Assembly (NCBI GenBank): GCA_027449865.1
Contig: DAIDKV010000148.1
Location: forward strand, 47,160 to 111,159
DNA: 64,000 nt
Source of the DNA: Planctomycetales bacterium
Lineage (GTDB): Bacteria > Planctomycetota > Planctomycetia > Isosphaerales > Isosphaeraceae
Direction: 5' to 3'
The notes under the pieces were generated by a model. It had not been told where the DNA came from and did not search any database. It was given only the letters and a program-made list of their open reading frames with translations. A program made the position numbers and the translations under genes. How positions within the stretch are numbered: the stretch's first letter is position 1; the number at the start of each line of letters is the position of its first letter. Shown here piece by piece: positions 1-8,430 of the stretch.

Positions 1-2
1 TG

Positions 3-428
3 GCGGTCGATGTCGGGATGATCACGACACTGAGCAAGCTCTACGGCATCCCGCTGACACGACGGACCGCCACCAATCTCGTCCGCGACATGATGCTCGC
101 CCTGGGCGCGATGGGACTGGTGAGCGTCGCCAGCCGGCTGCTCGCGAGCGGCCTGAAATCGTCGCTCGCCGGGCTGACGGTCGCCACCGGCGGCCTGGCC
201 GCGCCTCTGACCTTCCTCGGCTACGGCGCCATCAGCCTCGGCCAGGCGGCCACGGGCGCGACGACCTCCTACATCATCGGCCAGGGCGCCAAGACCTACC
301 TCCGGCAGGGCTGCCAGTGGGGCCCCCGCGGGATCAAGACAGTCATCCAGCAGATCGTCGCGGAGGCAAAGGCCGACTCGGTCATCGACCGACTGCGCGA
401 CGACCTCAAGGCGAGGCTCAAGACGTGA
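3..428 (+). CDS. DUF697-domain protein, C-terminal part (5' end outside window)
   Basis: The reading frame is open from the first bases of the window, so this is the C-terminal end of a gene that starts upstream. The visible part reads AVDVGMITTLSKLYGIPL at its start, followed by two long Ala/Gly/Leu-rich stretches that look like membrane or amphipathic helices, and a charged tail with IVAEAKADSVIDRLRDDLKA. This pattern (metal-free 'LYGIPL' followed by glycine-rich helices) matches the DUF697/YcjF-type C-terminal domain, often fused behind an Era-like GTPase domain. Whether a GTPase domain precedes it cannot be seen. An internal ATG at 18 could also be a start, but it has no convincing ribosome binding site. 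The stop overlaps the GTG start of the next gene by four bases, suggesting translational coupling. Confidence 0.7.
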   Translation, partial: AVDVGMITTLSKLYGIPLTRRTATNLVRDMMLALGAMGLVSVASRLLASGLKSSLAGLTVATGGLAAPLTFLGYGAISLGQAATGATTSYIIGQGAKTYLRQGCQWGPRGIKTVIQQIVAEAKADSVIDRLRDDLKARLKT

Positions 429-874
429 ACGCTCGCCTTCGACCCTACCTGATCGCGGGTGGTCTCGCGATCGCGGCGATCGCCGCCCTGGCGATCGAGT
501 TCGTCGCGACGGCTCCGGTCCGGGGTGCCGTACGGACCTGCTCCGAATTGATGACGATCGCCAATCGCCCCGACCTTTCCGACTCGGATCGGATTGAGGC
601 CGCCCGTGCCCGATGCTCGCGCCGATATCTTTCGACGCACCGACTCGGAGTCGGACGAGGCGGCGAGGGGCTGGTCGGCTTCCCTCGCAACCTGAGCAAG
701 AACTTCCAGGCCTGGCGCGAGGGCGCCGACGTCTGGATCTGCCCGACCAACCGTATCGGCCCGATCTATCGGTTCGTCTTCGAGGAGAGGGCCTGGCGGT
801 TCGATGGACCGGTTGGGCTCCTTCGCCCTCACGGCGAGATCATCCCAGCCGAGGATTTGCCGAAGGACGAGTGA
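425..874 (+). CDS. hypothetical protein with one N-terminal membrane anchor
   Basis: A 149-residue protein that I do not recognise. The start is taken as GTG at 425, which overlaps the stop of the preceding gene (GTGA); longer readings would run backwards into that gene. Residues about 6-30 form one hydrophobic helix (LIAGGLAIAAIAALAIEFVA), so the rest of the chain is probably outside the cytoplasmic membrane. The soluble part has two Cys residues (TCSELM and ARCSRR) early and one later (WICPTN), and ends with an acidic PAEDLPKDE tail. The tight overlap suggests co-expression with the DUF697 protein, which also looks membrane-associated. No function is assigned. Confidence 0.65.
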   Translation: MNARLRPYLIAGGLAIAAIAALAIEFVATAPVRGAVRTCSELMTIANRPDLSDSDRIEAARARCSRRYLSTHRLGVGRGGEGLVGFPRNLSKNFQAWREGADVWICPTNRIGPIYRFVFEERAWRFDGPVGLLRPHGEIIPAEDLPKDE

Positions 875-1006
875 TCGCCAGGAGTGGAATCCTCGATCCA
901 CAAAGACATTCGGAGCAATCGTCCACCCCAAATCAGACGGCTTGTCCCAGCGCGGTACATACACACCATCACAACTTGACGGTTCGAATTCGGGAGTTTC
1001 CTCGTC

Positions 1007-2128
1007 ATGACGACCGTGGCCGACGTCGCCAAATGGCTGGAGCGATTCGCCCCGTCGGGGCTCGCGGAGTCCTGGGACAATGTCGGGTTGCTCTGGGGCG
1101 ATCCCGCATCCTCGGCCGATCGAATCATGACCTGCCTGACCGTCACTCCGACCACCGTCGGCGAGGCTCTGGAAAGGCGCGCGGAGATGATCGTCAGCCA
1201 TCATCCGATCCTGTTTCAGGCGACCAGGCAGCTCCGCGCGGATCGGCCCGCGACGGGTTTCCTCTGGCAACTGGCGAGGCACGGGATCGCGGTGGCGAGC
1301 CCGCACACCGCGTTTGACAACACCCGGGGCGGGATCAACGAGATCCTGTGCGAGAGGCTGGGAATCGTCGATCCCTCTCCGCTCCGGCCGATCGGCTCCG
1401 AGGCAAGGGCGGGGACATTCAAGGTGGTCGTCTTCACGCCCGAACCCGACCGCGAGGAGGTACTGGCCTCGGCGTTCGCGGCCGGCGCCGGCGCGATCGG
1501 CGATTATCGCGAATGCTCCTTCGCAATCCCGGGGCAGGGAACCTTCTTTGGGACCGAGTCGACGGATCCCGCGGTCGGGCAGAAGGGACGTCGCGAAACG
1601 GTAAACGAGCTTCGCCTGGAATTCGTCTGCCCGGCTGGTCGGATCGCGGACGTTCTGGAGGCGGTTCGCTCAAGCCACTCGTACGAGGAACCGGCCATCG
1701 ACGTCTACCCGTTACATCCGGTGAGCAGCGAGGCCGTCGGCGCGGGTCGAGTCGGGATGCTATCCAATCCCACCTCGCTCGAAGAATTCGCCACGAGCGT
1801 GGCCCGGGCGCTCGGAGATCGCGGTACCCGGTTCGTCGGCGATCCGGGACGCGAGGTCCGCCGAGTGGCCGTTTGCTGCGGCGCCGGGGACGATTTTTTG
1901 AAGGACGCCGCTCGGGTCGGAGCCGACGTCCTGCTGACCGGCGAGGCGCGGTTCCATCGCGGGCACGAAGCCGAGTTGCTCCAGATCGGCCTGATCGTCG
2001 CCGGTCACCACGCCACCGAGCGGATCGGCGTCGAAATCCTCGGACGTAAAATCGCCTCGGCCTTCCCCGAAGCGGAGGTCTGGGCCAGCCGGACCGAGGT
2101 CGACCCGTTCCGGCTCGTCGCCTTTTGA
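1007..2128 (+). CDS. Nif3-like dinuclear metal-centre protein (YqfO type)
   Basis: A 373-residue member of the Nif3 family (GTP cyclohydrolase I type 2/YbgI/YqfO), soluble toroidal proteins that bind two metal ions per subunit; the cellular reaction is not settled. The N-terminal part contains ESWDNVGLLWG and the metal-ligand motif SHHPILFQ (about residues 64-71), then SPHTAFDN. The C-terminal part contains VLLTGEARFH and the ligand motif AGHHATERIGVEIL. Between them, about residues 130-245, lies the extra PII/CutA-like insertion typical of the longer YqfO type (FKVVVFTPEPDREEVLASAF ... SSHSYEEPAIDVYPL). Length matches this long type. No neighbour suggests a substrate; it is transcribed alone and converges on the small gene at 2268. 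Confidence 0.9.
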   Translation: MTTVADVAKWLERFAPSGLAESWDNVGLLWGDPASSADRIMTCLTVTPTTVGEALERRAEMIVSHHPILFQATRQLRADRPATGFLWQLARHGIAVASPHTAFDNTRGGINEILCERLGIVDPSPLRPIGSEARAGTFKVVVFTPEPDREEVLASAFAAGAGAIGDYRECSFAIPGQGTFFGTESTDPAVGQKGRRETVNELRLEFVCPAGRIADVLEAVRSSHSYEEPAIDVYPLHPVSSEAVGAGRVGMLSNPTSLEEFATSVARALGDRGTRFVGDPGREVRRVAVCCGAGDDFLKDAARVGADVLLTGEARFHRGHEAELLQIGLIVAGHHATERIGVEILGRKIASAFPEAEVWASRTEVDPFRLVAF

Positions 2129-2217
2129 GACTCTCAGGAAATGCCGGGACGGTCCTCTCGAAGACCGCGAGCACGTCCAGATGATCTCAGGGCGAATCGG
2201 CGGAGGCGCAAAAAGGA

Positions 2218-2239
2218 AACCCCGGGGCAACCCGGGGTT
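2218..2239 (-). terminator. hairpin between convergent genes
   Basis: A perfect 9-bp stem (AACCCCGGG / CCCGGGGTT) with a GCAA tetraloop lies 28 bases beyond the stop of the small minus-strand gene at 2268. On the minus strand it is followed by a T-rich run (TTTCCTTTTT), as in a Rho-independent terminator. It may also serve the convergent Nif3 gene. Confidence 0.7.
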
Positions 2240-2267
2240 CGGTTCGTCGAGATCCGGTCACAGCCAC

Positions 2268-2603
2268 TCAGGCCTTCTTCTTGGCCTTCGCGATGGCCGC
2301 CTCTTCCTCCTCGGCCTCCAGATCCTCACCCTCCCCGGCCCCCGGCTTCGCGGGCCGTGCCGTCGGCAGCGGGAGGAATTGCTGGTGCTCCCACTGCCCC
2401 GACCAGAACTGCCCGGTCCACTTCTGAAGCGAGATCGTACGGACCGTCGGCCGGTCCTCGTCACGAATCACTTCACCCCAGGCGCCCGTGTAGGCCGCGC
2501 GGACCTGCGAAGAACTCTCGCCCACGCAGAGCAGCCGCTCGCCGTTGGGTGAAAGGCAGGCCACCGCTCGCCAGTCCTGGGCGCCACTGGTTCCACTACT
2601 CAT
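2268..2603 (-). CDS. small hypothetical protein
   Basis: A 111-residue protein with no motif that I recognise. The ATG is preceded by a GGGGA box about 8 bases upstream, a plausible ribosome binding site. The first 80 residues look folded (DWRAVACLSPNGERLLCVGES, followed by aromatic residues around WTGQFWSGQWEHQQF); the C-terminal 25 residues are acidic then basic (EAEEEEAAIAKAKKKA). No signal peptide is seen. It is followed by a good terminator, which supports it being a real transcription unit. The composition (R, W, Q with a charged tail) is typical for lineage-specific planctomycete proteins. Confidence 0.6.
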   Translation of the reverse strand: MSSGTSGAQDWRAVACLSPNGERLLCVGESSSQVRAAYTGAWGEVIRDEDRPTVRTISLQKWTGQFWSGQWEHQQFLPLPTARPAKPGAGEGEDLEAEEEEAAIAKAKKKA

Positions 2604-3005
2604 GGTTGATAGATCCCCTTTTCCGACTTTTCAAACCTCGACCGCCCCACTTTACCAGCACTCACATTTCGCCCAATTCCCCAGGTCATTTGGCCGCGGC
2701 CATCGACCGAGCCACCGGCCGGGCCAGGCTCCGAAGACCGGGGACAGAAAAGTTTGGACGTAAGCCGGCTGGTTGCAAATCGATGCGGCGGGAGGAGCTC
2801 GATTACCGGCAAACGCACGACCGGCGGGTTCCGAGAGGATCGTCGCCCCACGGCCATCCGATCGGCTCGTTGACTATGAAAATTGTAGCGGCCGGATTGC
2901 AGTCGGGCGACTAAAAATTCGGAAAAAAGCGAGAAGAGATCGGCCCTACCGGGAAGGATCACACACGCATGAAATTCGATCCAGCTTGCCGGGGGAGTGG
3001 TTGGG
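2604..3005. other. 402-bp intergenic region
   Basis: This region lies upstream of the small minus-strand gene and downstream of the MECR-like gene. It must hold the promoter of the small gene, but no convincing -35/-10 pair, RNA gene or repeat was found. Confidence 0.4.
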
Positions 3006-3998
3006 TTAGTCGGAGAGGCGGAGGAGTACCTTGCCGTGTCGGGCGACGGTGTCGGCGTGTCGGGCGGCCTCGGTGATCTCGTCGAGCGGGTAGACGCGGC
3101 CGATCTCGGAGGTGAGAACCTTCTTCCGCATCATCGCCGTGATTTCACCGAAGAGTCGGAGCGCGGCGGGTATGGAGAGTTGCCTCATGTAGTGGCCGAG
3201 CCAGAAGCCCTGGACCCGGCGGTCGCCGGCGATCATCAGGCGCGACTCGATCTGGAGGGGTTGCTCGGAGAGCGAGCCGAAGACGATCAGCCGGCCCTCG
3301 GGGGCCAGCGAGCGGAACAGGGCGGTGCCCGTCTCGCCGCCAACCGGGTCGATCGCGGATCGAACGCCCTCGGACCCGACGATCTTGCGGACCTGGTCCT
3401 CGATCGGACCGTCCTCGGCGCAGATCACGGCGTCGGCGCCGAGGGCCTTCAACTCGTCAACGGCCTCGCGACGCCGGACGACATTGAGCGTTTTGAAGCC
3501 ATCGTGGCGGCCGAGGCGGATCATCATCCGGCCGAGGGTCGAGCCGGCCGCCGACTGGAGCAGCCATTCCCCCTTCCGCACCTTCAAAACGTGCCTCGCC
3601 ATCGCAAGCACGGTCGCAGGATTGACAAAATAGGCCGCCGCCTGGTCATCCGGGATGTCGGAAGGAACCGGCCGAGCCTGACGCGCGGGGATCACCGCGT
3701 ATTCCGCCCAGTTGCCCCCCGTGTTGTTGATCACCGTGACACGCTTGCCCAACACCCACCGCCCGAGAATCCCCGGGCCAGCCTCATCGACCACGCCCAC
3801 GCCCTCGAATCCAGGCGTGGCCGGGAGCGTCGGCAAAACCCCATACCGACCCCGGACCACCAGCAAATCCGAGGGATTCACCGGACTCAGTATCATCCGA
3901 ACCCGCACCTGTCCCGGACCCGGACGTGGCTCGGCCACATCGCGCACGCCCAGCACCTCGGTCGGCTCCCCAAATCTCTCGAAGACGGCAGCTCGCAT
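3006..3998 (-). CDS. MDR-family NADPH-dependent reductase, MECR/quinone oxidoreductase-like
   Basis: A 330-residue medium-chain dehydrogenase/reductase. The N-terminal catalytic (GroES-like) domain has the signature run NPSDLLVVRGRYGVLPTLPATPGFEGVG, which is typical of the MECR/trans-2-enoyl-CoA reductase and quinone-oxidoreductase branches; the zinc ligands of true alcohol dehydrogenases are absent. The Rossmann nucleotide-binding part begins at SAAGSTLGRMMIRLG (about residue 150), followed by LNVVRRREAVDELKALGADAVI. The protein ends with HADTVARHGKVLLRLSD, the usual end of the family. It is a cytosolic NAD(P)H-dependent reductase of an enoyl thioester or quinone-like substrate; which one cannot be told. 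It appears to be a single-gene unit. Confidence 0.85.
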   Translation of the reverse strand: MRAAVFERFGEPTEVLGVRDVAEPRPGPGQVRVRMILSPVNPSDLLVVRGRYGVLPTLPATPGFEGVGVVDEAGPGILGRWVLGKRVTVINNTGGNWAEYAVIPARQARPVPSDIPDDQAAAYFVNPATVLAMARHVLKVRKGEWLLQSAAGSTLGRMMIRLGRHDGFKTLNVVRRREAVDELKALGADAVICAEDGPIEDQVRKIVGSEGVRSAIDPVGGETGTALFRSLAPEGRLIVFGSLSEQPLQIESRLMIAGDRRVQGFWLGHYMRQLSIPAALRLFGEITAMMRKKVLTSEIGRVYPLDEITEAARHADTVARHGKVLLRLSD

Positions 3999-4186
3999 TT
4001 CCGTTTTCCGTTTCCAGTAGTCGGGAGCCAGTGAGCGGAGACTATAGTGGAGCGCGGGCCGCGGTTCAAGTACCTGAGACTTTCGGCGACCTTCAGCGAT
4101 CGGTTATTCTCCTTTTCTCAACCGCTGAACGATCCAGAATCCGCCGATGACCAGGACAACCGGAAACTCAATACCTGTATTAAAAT

Positions 4187-5044
4187 ATGTTAATTACTAC
4201 TGGCTGGCTCGAAAAACATCTGAGCGACCCGACCATCCGGGTTGTGGACATGCGGGGCTATGTCGTGACCCGGCCGATCGCGCCGGGGGTCGAGCAGGCC
4301 GATTATCGGGGGGCGCCCGAGGAATACCTCGCCGGCCACATCCCCGGAGCGGTCTACATCGACTGGACCCGCGACATTGTCGACCCGGAGGATCCGGTGC
4401 CAGCGCAGATCGCTCCGCCGGATCGGTTCGCCGAGGCCATGGCCTCGCGCGGGATCGGGGACGAGACCCACGTGATCGCCGTCGACCACGCCGGCGGGCA
4501 GTTCGCGACCCGGCTCTGGTGGGCTCTCGATTATTACGGACACGCGAAGGTCAGCGTCCTCGACGGCGGATGGAACCGCTGGCGCGACGAGGAACGGCCG
4601 GTCGAGGAGGGTGAGGTGCTCGTCGAGCGTGCCACGTTCACGCCCCGTCCTCGGCCCGAGCGCCGGATCACCGCCGAGGCCCTTGCCGCCCGACTCGGTG
4701 AGGCTGGCACCGCCTTTCAGCTTGTCGATGCCCGCGATCCCGGCCAGTACACCGGCGCCCGACGTCGAGGCGACCGCGGCGGCCACATCCCCGGCGCGGT
4801 GAATGTCCCCCGCGAGGTCTTCTTCGCCGAGGGCGGCGGATTCCTCCCGCTCGACGAGATCCGACGCCGGATCGAGCAGCAGGGGATCCGTCCCGATCGA
4901 CCGACCGTCGCCTATTGCAACGGCGGCGTCGCCGCCACGGTCGTCCTCTTCAACCTGGCGCGGCTCGGGCACGATCGGCTCACGAACTACGACGGTTCGT
5001 GGAACGAGTGGGGCAACCGCGCCGACCTGCCGGTCGAGACCTGA
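4187..5044 (+). CDS. thiosulfate/3-mercaptopyruvate sulfurtransferase (two rhodanese domains)
   Basis: A 285-residue two-domain rhodanese that transfers sulfane sulfur from thiosulfate or 3-mercaptopyruvate. The N-terminal inactive domain (about 1-130) contains YRGAPEEYLAGHIPGAVYID; the C-terminal domain has GGHIPGAVNVP and the active-site loop YCNGGVAAT with catalytic Cys at about residue 244. The start is fixed: a TAA stop lies in frame six bases upstream of the ATG, and the rhodanese fold begins at once (LITTGWLEKHLSD). No Shine-Dalgarno sequence is present; the ATG follows an A/T-rich stretch (TATTAAAATATG), so the transcript may be leaderless or nearly so. It has no functional link to the ABC genes downstream that I can see. 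Confidence 0.88.
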   Translation: MLITTGWLEKHLSDPTIRVVDMRGYVVTRPIAPGVEQADYRGAPEEYLAGHIPGAVYIDWTRDIVDPEDPVPAQIAPPDRFAEAMASRGIGDETHVIAVDHAGGQFATRLWWALDYYGHAKVSVLDGGWNRWRDEERPVEEGEVLVERATFTPRPRPERRITAEALAARLGEAGTAFQLVDARDPGQYTGARRRGDRGGHIPGAVNVPREVFFAEGGGFLPLDEIRRRIEQQGIRPDRPTVAYCNGGVAATVVLFNLARLGHDRLTNYDGSWNEWGNRADLPVET

Positions 5045-5201
5045 TCCCGCCATTCCCATTTTCACGCTCTCGAAGGAAAGTCTGAGAGCGACGTCCGAAA
5101 TATTCACGTTTGCGTATCGAAGATACGGACGAGCAGAGACGGTCCGTCCCTGGAACGCCCCACACCGAAAGCCCGCGGCCGACGCCGCCCGGAGGCCTCG
5201 C

Positions 5202-5981
5202 TTGATCGTCGTCCAGGATTACCACAAGGTCTATCGCGAGACCGTCGCCGTTGACGGGCTCAGTTTTGAGGTCGCGCCCGGGTCGATCCTCGGGCTGCTC
5301 GGGCCGAACGGGGCGGGGAAAACCACCACGCTCCGGGCCCTCGCCGGTATTCTCCGTCCGACCCGCGGCCGGTTGTTCGTCGCCGGGCATGATGTCGTCG
5401 CCGATCCCGTCGCGGCGAAGCGCGAACTCGCCTACATCCCCGACGACCCGAAGCTCTTCGACGCGCTGACCGTCTGGGAGCATTTGCAGTTCATCGCCTC
5501 GGCCTATCGCGTGGACGACTACCGCGAGAAGGGCGAGGAGCTGCTCCGTCGTTTCGACCTGACGGAGAAGCGCGAGTCGATGGCTCAGGAGCTTTCCCGA
5601 GGGATGCGGCAGAAGGTCGCCATCTGCTGTGCCTATCTGCACGAGCCCCGCGCGATCCTGTTCGACGAGCCGCTGACCGGTCTCGATCCCTACGCCATCC
5701 GTACGCTCAAGGAGTCGATCATCGAGCGGGCGGCGGCGGGAGCGGCGGTCGTGGTCAGCTCGCATCTCCTTTCGCTGGTCGAGGATCTTTGCACTCATCT
5801 CCTGATCCTCAATCGGGGCCGCTGCCTGTTTCAAGGGACACTCGACGACGCCCGGGCCCAGTACGCCGGACTTCAGGGAAGTGCTTCGCTCGAAGAGGTC
5901 TTCTTCCGGGCCACGGGTCCGGTTCGGTCGCCCGGACCAGCCCCGGTTGCGAGCGGGCCTGTCGATCAGCCGGCTCCTTGA
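5202..5981 (+). CDS. ABC transporter ATP-binding protein (ABC-2 type exporter)
   Basis: A 259-residue ATPase subunit of an ABC exporter. The start is TTG at 5202, because GGAGG lies six bases upstream and longer readings overlap the rhodanese gene. Walker A is GLLGPNGAGKTT (about residues 31-42), the ABC signature is ELSRGMRQKV, Walker B is AILFDEPLTGLD and the switch His is in VVSSHLL. The Q-loop region reads LAYIPDDPKLFDALTVWEHL, as in ABC-2/NatA-like ATPases. A proline-rich tail of about 20 residues follows. The permease gene starts 12 bases after its stop, so the two form one transporter in the cytoplasmic membrane; the substrate is unknown. Confidence 0.9.
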   Translation: MIVVQDYHKVYRETVAVDGLSFEVAPGSILGLLGPNGAGKTTTLRALAGILRPTRGRLFVAGHDVVADPVAAKRELAYIPDDPKLFDALTVWEHLQFIASAYRVDDYREKGEELLRRFDLTEKRESMAQELSRGMRQKVAICCAYLHEPRAILFDEPLTGLDPYAIRTLKESIIERAAAGAAVVVSSHLLSLVEDLCTHLLILNRGRCLFQGTLDDARAQYAGLQGSASLEEVFFRATGPVRSPGPAPVASGPVDQPAP

Positions 5982-5993
5982 GGAGATGACCCA

Positions 5994-7652
5994 ATGGACC
6001 GCTCGCTCTTCCTGCTGATTCAGTTGAAGTATCGCTCGTTCGTCCGTCGGACGTACCGCGGCGTTCGGTCCTGGCGCGGGGCGATCTTGCTCCTGTTCAC
6101 ACTTGGATTCTTCGCCGCAACGCTCGGACCGCAGTTATTCCTCGTCGTCACCATGGGCAATCGGCCCGAATTACAACGGGTCGTCGGCTTCGTGGAGCCA
6201 ATGGCTCCGATTTATCTGTTCGCCTTCACAATGGTTTTTGTGTTCACGTCTGCTGGCGATACGACCGTTGCGTTCACCCCCTCGGAGGTCGACTTCCTGT
6301 TCGCCGGGCCGTTCACCCGCCGCGAACTGATGCTCTACAAGCTGAGCAAGACCGGGCTGGGGCTTTTATCGGTCTCGGCCTTTGTCACGGCAATGGCGTT
6401 GATCAACCTCCGGTGGTGGCTGGCCGGGTTCATCGGGATCGCGCTGACGCTCGCCATGGTGCAGCTCGTCGGGATGATCGTCTCACTCGGAGGCCAGATT
6501 CTCGGCGAGGTCGCCTTTTCGCGGACCCGGAAGTTGGCGCTGGCCGTCCTGCTGATACTCGGAGTGCTCGCGGCGTCGCAGGTCGCCGGACGATTGCAGG
6601 CGGAAGGTGCCGCGAAGCTGATGGCCGTGATTCGGGAATCGCCGGCCCTCCGTATTCTGGTAGCACCGTTCGAGGTCTTCACCAAAACGGCGCTCGCCGG
6701 TCGGCTCTTTCCCGACCTGATCGGCTGGGGCACGGCGGCGTTCGTGATCGACGCGGCGCTCGTCGCCATCTTGCTCCGGCTGGACCGCGATTACCTGGAG
6801 ACCACGGCCGCGATTAGCCAGCGGGTTTACGAGCGAGTCCAGCGAATGAAGCAAGGGGGCGGGTTCGCGATGCCGGTCGGCAAGTCGGCCGCCCGGGTCC
6901 GCGTGGCCGGTTTGCCCTGGTTGGGAGGCTTCGGGCCGATCGCCTGGCGACAGTTGCTGATCGCCCTGCGCACGTCGCGCGGGGTGCTGATCTCCTCGGT
7001 GATCGTCATCGTGATGATTGGCGGGAGCTTCATGTTCTCCAATGGACCGGCTCCAGGCGGGCCAAGAGAGTCGGCCATGCCCTGGATCGGCCTCGGGATG
7101 GTCTTCTACCTGACGTTCCTGTTCTCGATGCAACTTCCGTGGGCGTTCCGCGGCGACCTCGACCACATCGAGACACTCAAGACGCTCCCGATCCGCCCGG
7201 TTGCGATCGCCGCCGGCCAGCTTGCAGGCGGGGCCTTGATCCTCTGTGGAATTCAGGTCGCGGCACTGGCCTTGGTGGGGGCCTTCGCGCCCTCGGGCTG
7301 GCCGATCCTGGCGACAGCCTCGGCATTCTGCGTGCCCTTCGATTTCATGATCCTGGCGCTCAACAATCTGCTCTTCCTGCTCTACCCCGTTCGGATGGCC
7401 GCGGGGACGACCTTCGATTTTCAGATGTTTGGCCGGATGATGCTCTCGTTCGCACTACTCTTCGTGACGCTCATCCCGGCGCTCGGTATTCCGGCCGGGA
7501 TCGGGGGCCTCGCGTACCTGGTCTCGGGCTACTCGATCACGGCCTTCTCCGTGACAACCTGGCTGGTGCTGGCGGTGGAACTCGTCCCGCTGGTGCTGGC
7601 CCTGGCCTGGGCGTTCTGGCGGTTTGATGTCAGCACGCAGACACCGGCCTGA
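5994..7652 (+). CDS. putative ABC exporter permease (ABC_export family)
   Basis: A 552-residue polytopic membrane protein and the partner of the ATPase just upstream. The start is ATG at 5994, with GAGGAG about 8 bases before it. It has roughly ten to twelve hydrophobic segments, among them ILLLFTLGFFAATLGPQLFL near residue 35 and paired helices at about 95-185, 325-375 and 400-545. The phrase FTPSEVDFLFAGPFTRRELMLYKL recurs in the family of 'putative ABC exporter' proteins (PF16962), common in planctomycetes and related groups. DHIETLKTLPIRPVAIAAGQ is a second recognisable cytoplasmic loop. No substrate can be inferred from the context. Confidence 0.8.
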   Translation: MDRSLFLLIQLKYRSFVRRTYRGVRSWRGAILLLFTLGFFAATLGPQLFLVVTMGNRPELQRVVGFVEPMAPIYLFAFTMVFVFTSAGDTTVAFTPSEVDFLFAGPFTRRELMLYKLSKTGLGLLSVSAFVTAMALINLRWWLAGFIGIALTLAMVQLVGMIVSLGGQILGEVAFSRTRKLALAVLLILGVLAASQVAGRLQAEGAAKLMAVIRESPALRILVAPFEVFTKTALAGRLFPDLIGWGTAAFVIDAALVAILLRLDRDYLETTAAISQRVYERVQRMKQGGGFAMPVGKSAARVRVAGLPWLGGFGPIAWRQLLIALRTSRGVLISSVIVIVMIGGSFMFSNGPAPGGPRESAMPWIGLGMVFYLTFLFSMQLPWAFRGDLDHIETLKTLPIRPVAIAAGQLAGGALILCGIQVAALALVGAFAPSGWPILATASAFCVPFDFMILALNNLLFLLYPVRMAAGTTFDFQMFGRMMLSFALLFVTLIPALGIPAGIGGLAYLVSGYSITAFSVTTWLVLAVELVPLVLALAWAFWRFDVSTQTPA

Positions 7653-7794
7653 TGGAACGCGAGCCACTTGTCTGGGCTCGAAGACGCGCGTACTGTATTA
7701 GGTCGATTCAGGTTCAGTCTGCGCCGGGGACGGCGCGGAATCTGGACCACCGCATCTCGCAGGACGGGGCGATCGGTTACCGGAGACTCGCTCG

Positions 7795-8427
7795 ATGACA
7801 GAACAAAAACCCAGGGATCCCGGCGGGCTGGGCGGCCAGAGCCGGCGCGACTTCTTGCGGGGCTCGGGCGTGGCAGCCGCCACGGCCGTGCTGACCGGCC
7901 AGGCGGCGGGCGTCCTCGATGAGGCGCAGGCCGCCGAGGAATCGACCAAGGTCCTCTCGGGGACCGTTGAAATCACACTGAAGGTCAATGGGCAGGAGCG
8001 ATCGTGCGAGGTCGAGCCCCGAAGCACGCTGCTCGACACGCTGCGTAATCGCCTCGACGTCACCGGCCCGAAGCGGGTTTGCGATCGGGGAAGCTGCGGC
8101 GCCTGCTCCGCGATCGTCGACGGCGAACTGGTCTACTCATGCACGACGCTGGCGGTCTCGTGCCAGGGCAAGACGATCGAGACACTGGAAAGCTTCGAGA
8201 CAGGTGAGGGAAGCGTCCCGCACGCCTTCCACCAGAACGACGGACTGATGTGCGGCTACTGCACGCCCGGATTTGTCACCGCCTGCAAGGCGTACCTGGA
8301 CAAGCACCCGAACGCGACCGAGGAAGAGATCCGCAAGGGGATCGACGGCAACATCTGCCGGTGCGGCACCTACGTCGGCGTCCTGGCGGCGGCCAAGGCC
8401 GCGGCCCAAGCGAAGAAAGGAGCCTGA
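7795..8427 (+). CDS. Tat-exported [2Fe-2S] subunit of a molybdenum hydroxylase (PaoA/YagT-like)
   Basis: A 210-residue iron-sulfur subunit of the xanthine dehydrogenase family. The N-terminus carries a twin-arginine export signal (SRRDFLRGSG at about residues 17-26, then VAAATAVLTGQAAG), so the complex is expected to work outside the cytoplasm. The plant-type ferredoxin domain has the cluster ligands CDRGSCGAC and a later Cys in VYSC; the second [2Fe-2S] domain has MCGYCTPGF and ICRCGTY. It passes electrons from the molybdenum site to FAD. The Mo-subunit gene begins 3 bases after its stop. Organisation and size fit the periplasmic aldehyde oxidoreductase type (PaoABC), but the substrate is not shown by the sequence. 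Confidence 0.92.
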   Translation: MTEQKPRDPGGLGGQSRRDFLRGSGVAAATAVLTGQAAGVLDEAQAAEESTKVLSGTVEITLKVNGQERSCEVEPRSTLLDTLRNRLDVTGPKRVCDRGSCGACSAIVDGELVYSCTTLAVSCQGKTIETLESFETGEGSVPHAFHQNDGLMCGYCTPGFVTACKAYLDKHPNATEEEIRKGIDGNICRCGTYVGVLAAAKAAAQAKKGA

Positions 8428-8430
8428 GCC

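Noticed and set aside
4803..5201. N-terminal extension of the ABC ATPase
   Set aside because: It overlaps the rhodanese gene in another frame, is Ser/Arg-rich, and the TTG at 5202 has a good ribosome binding site.
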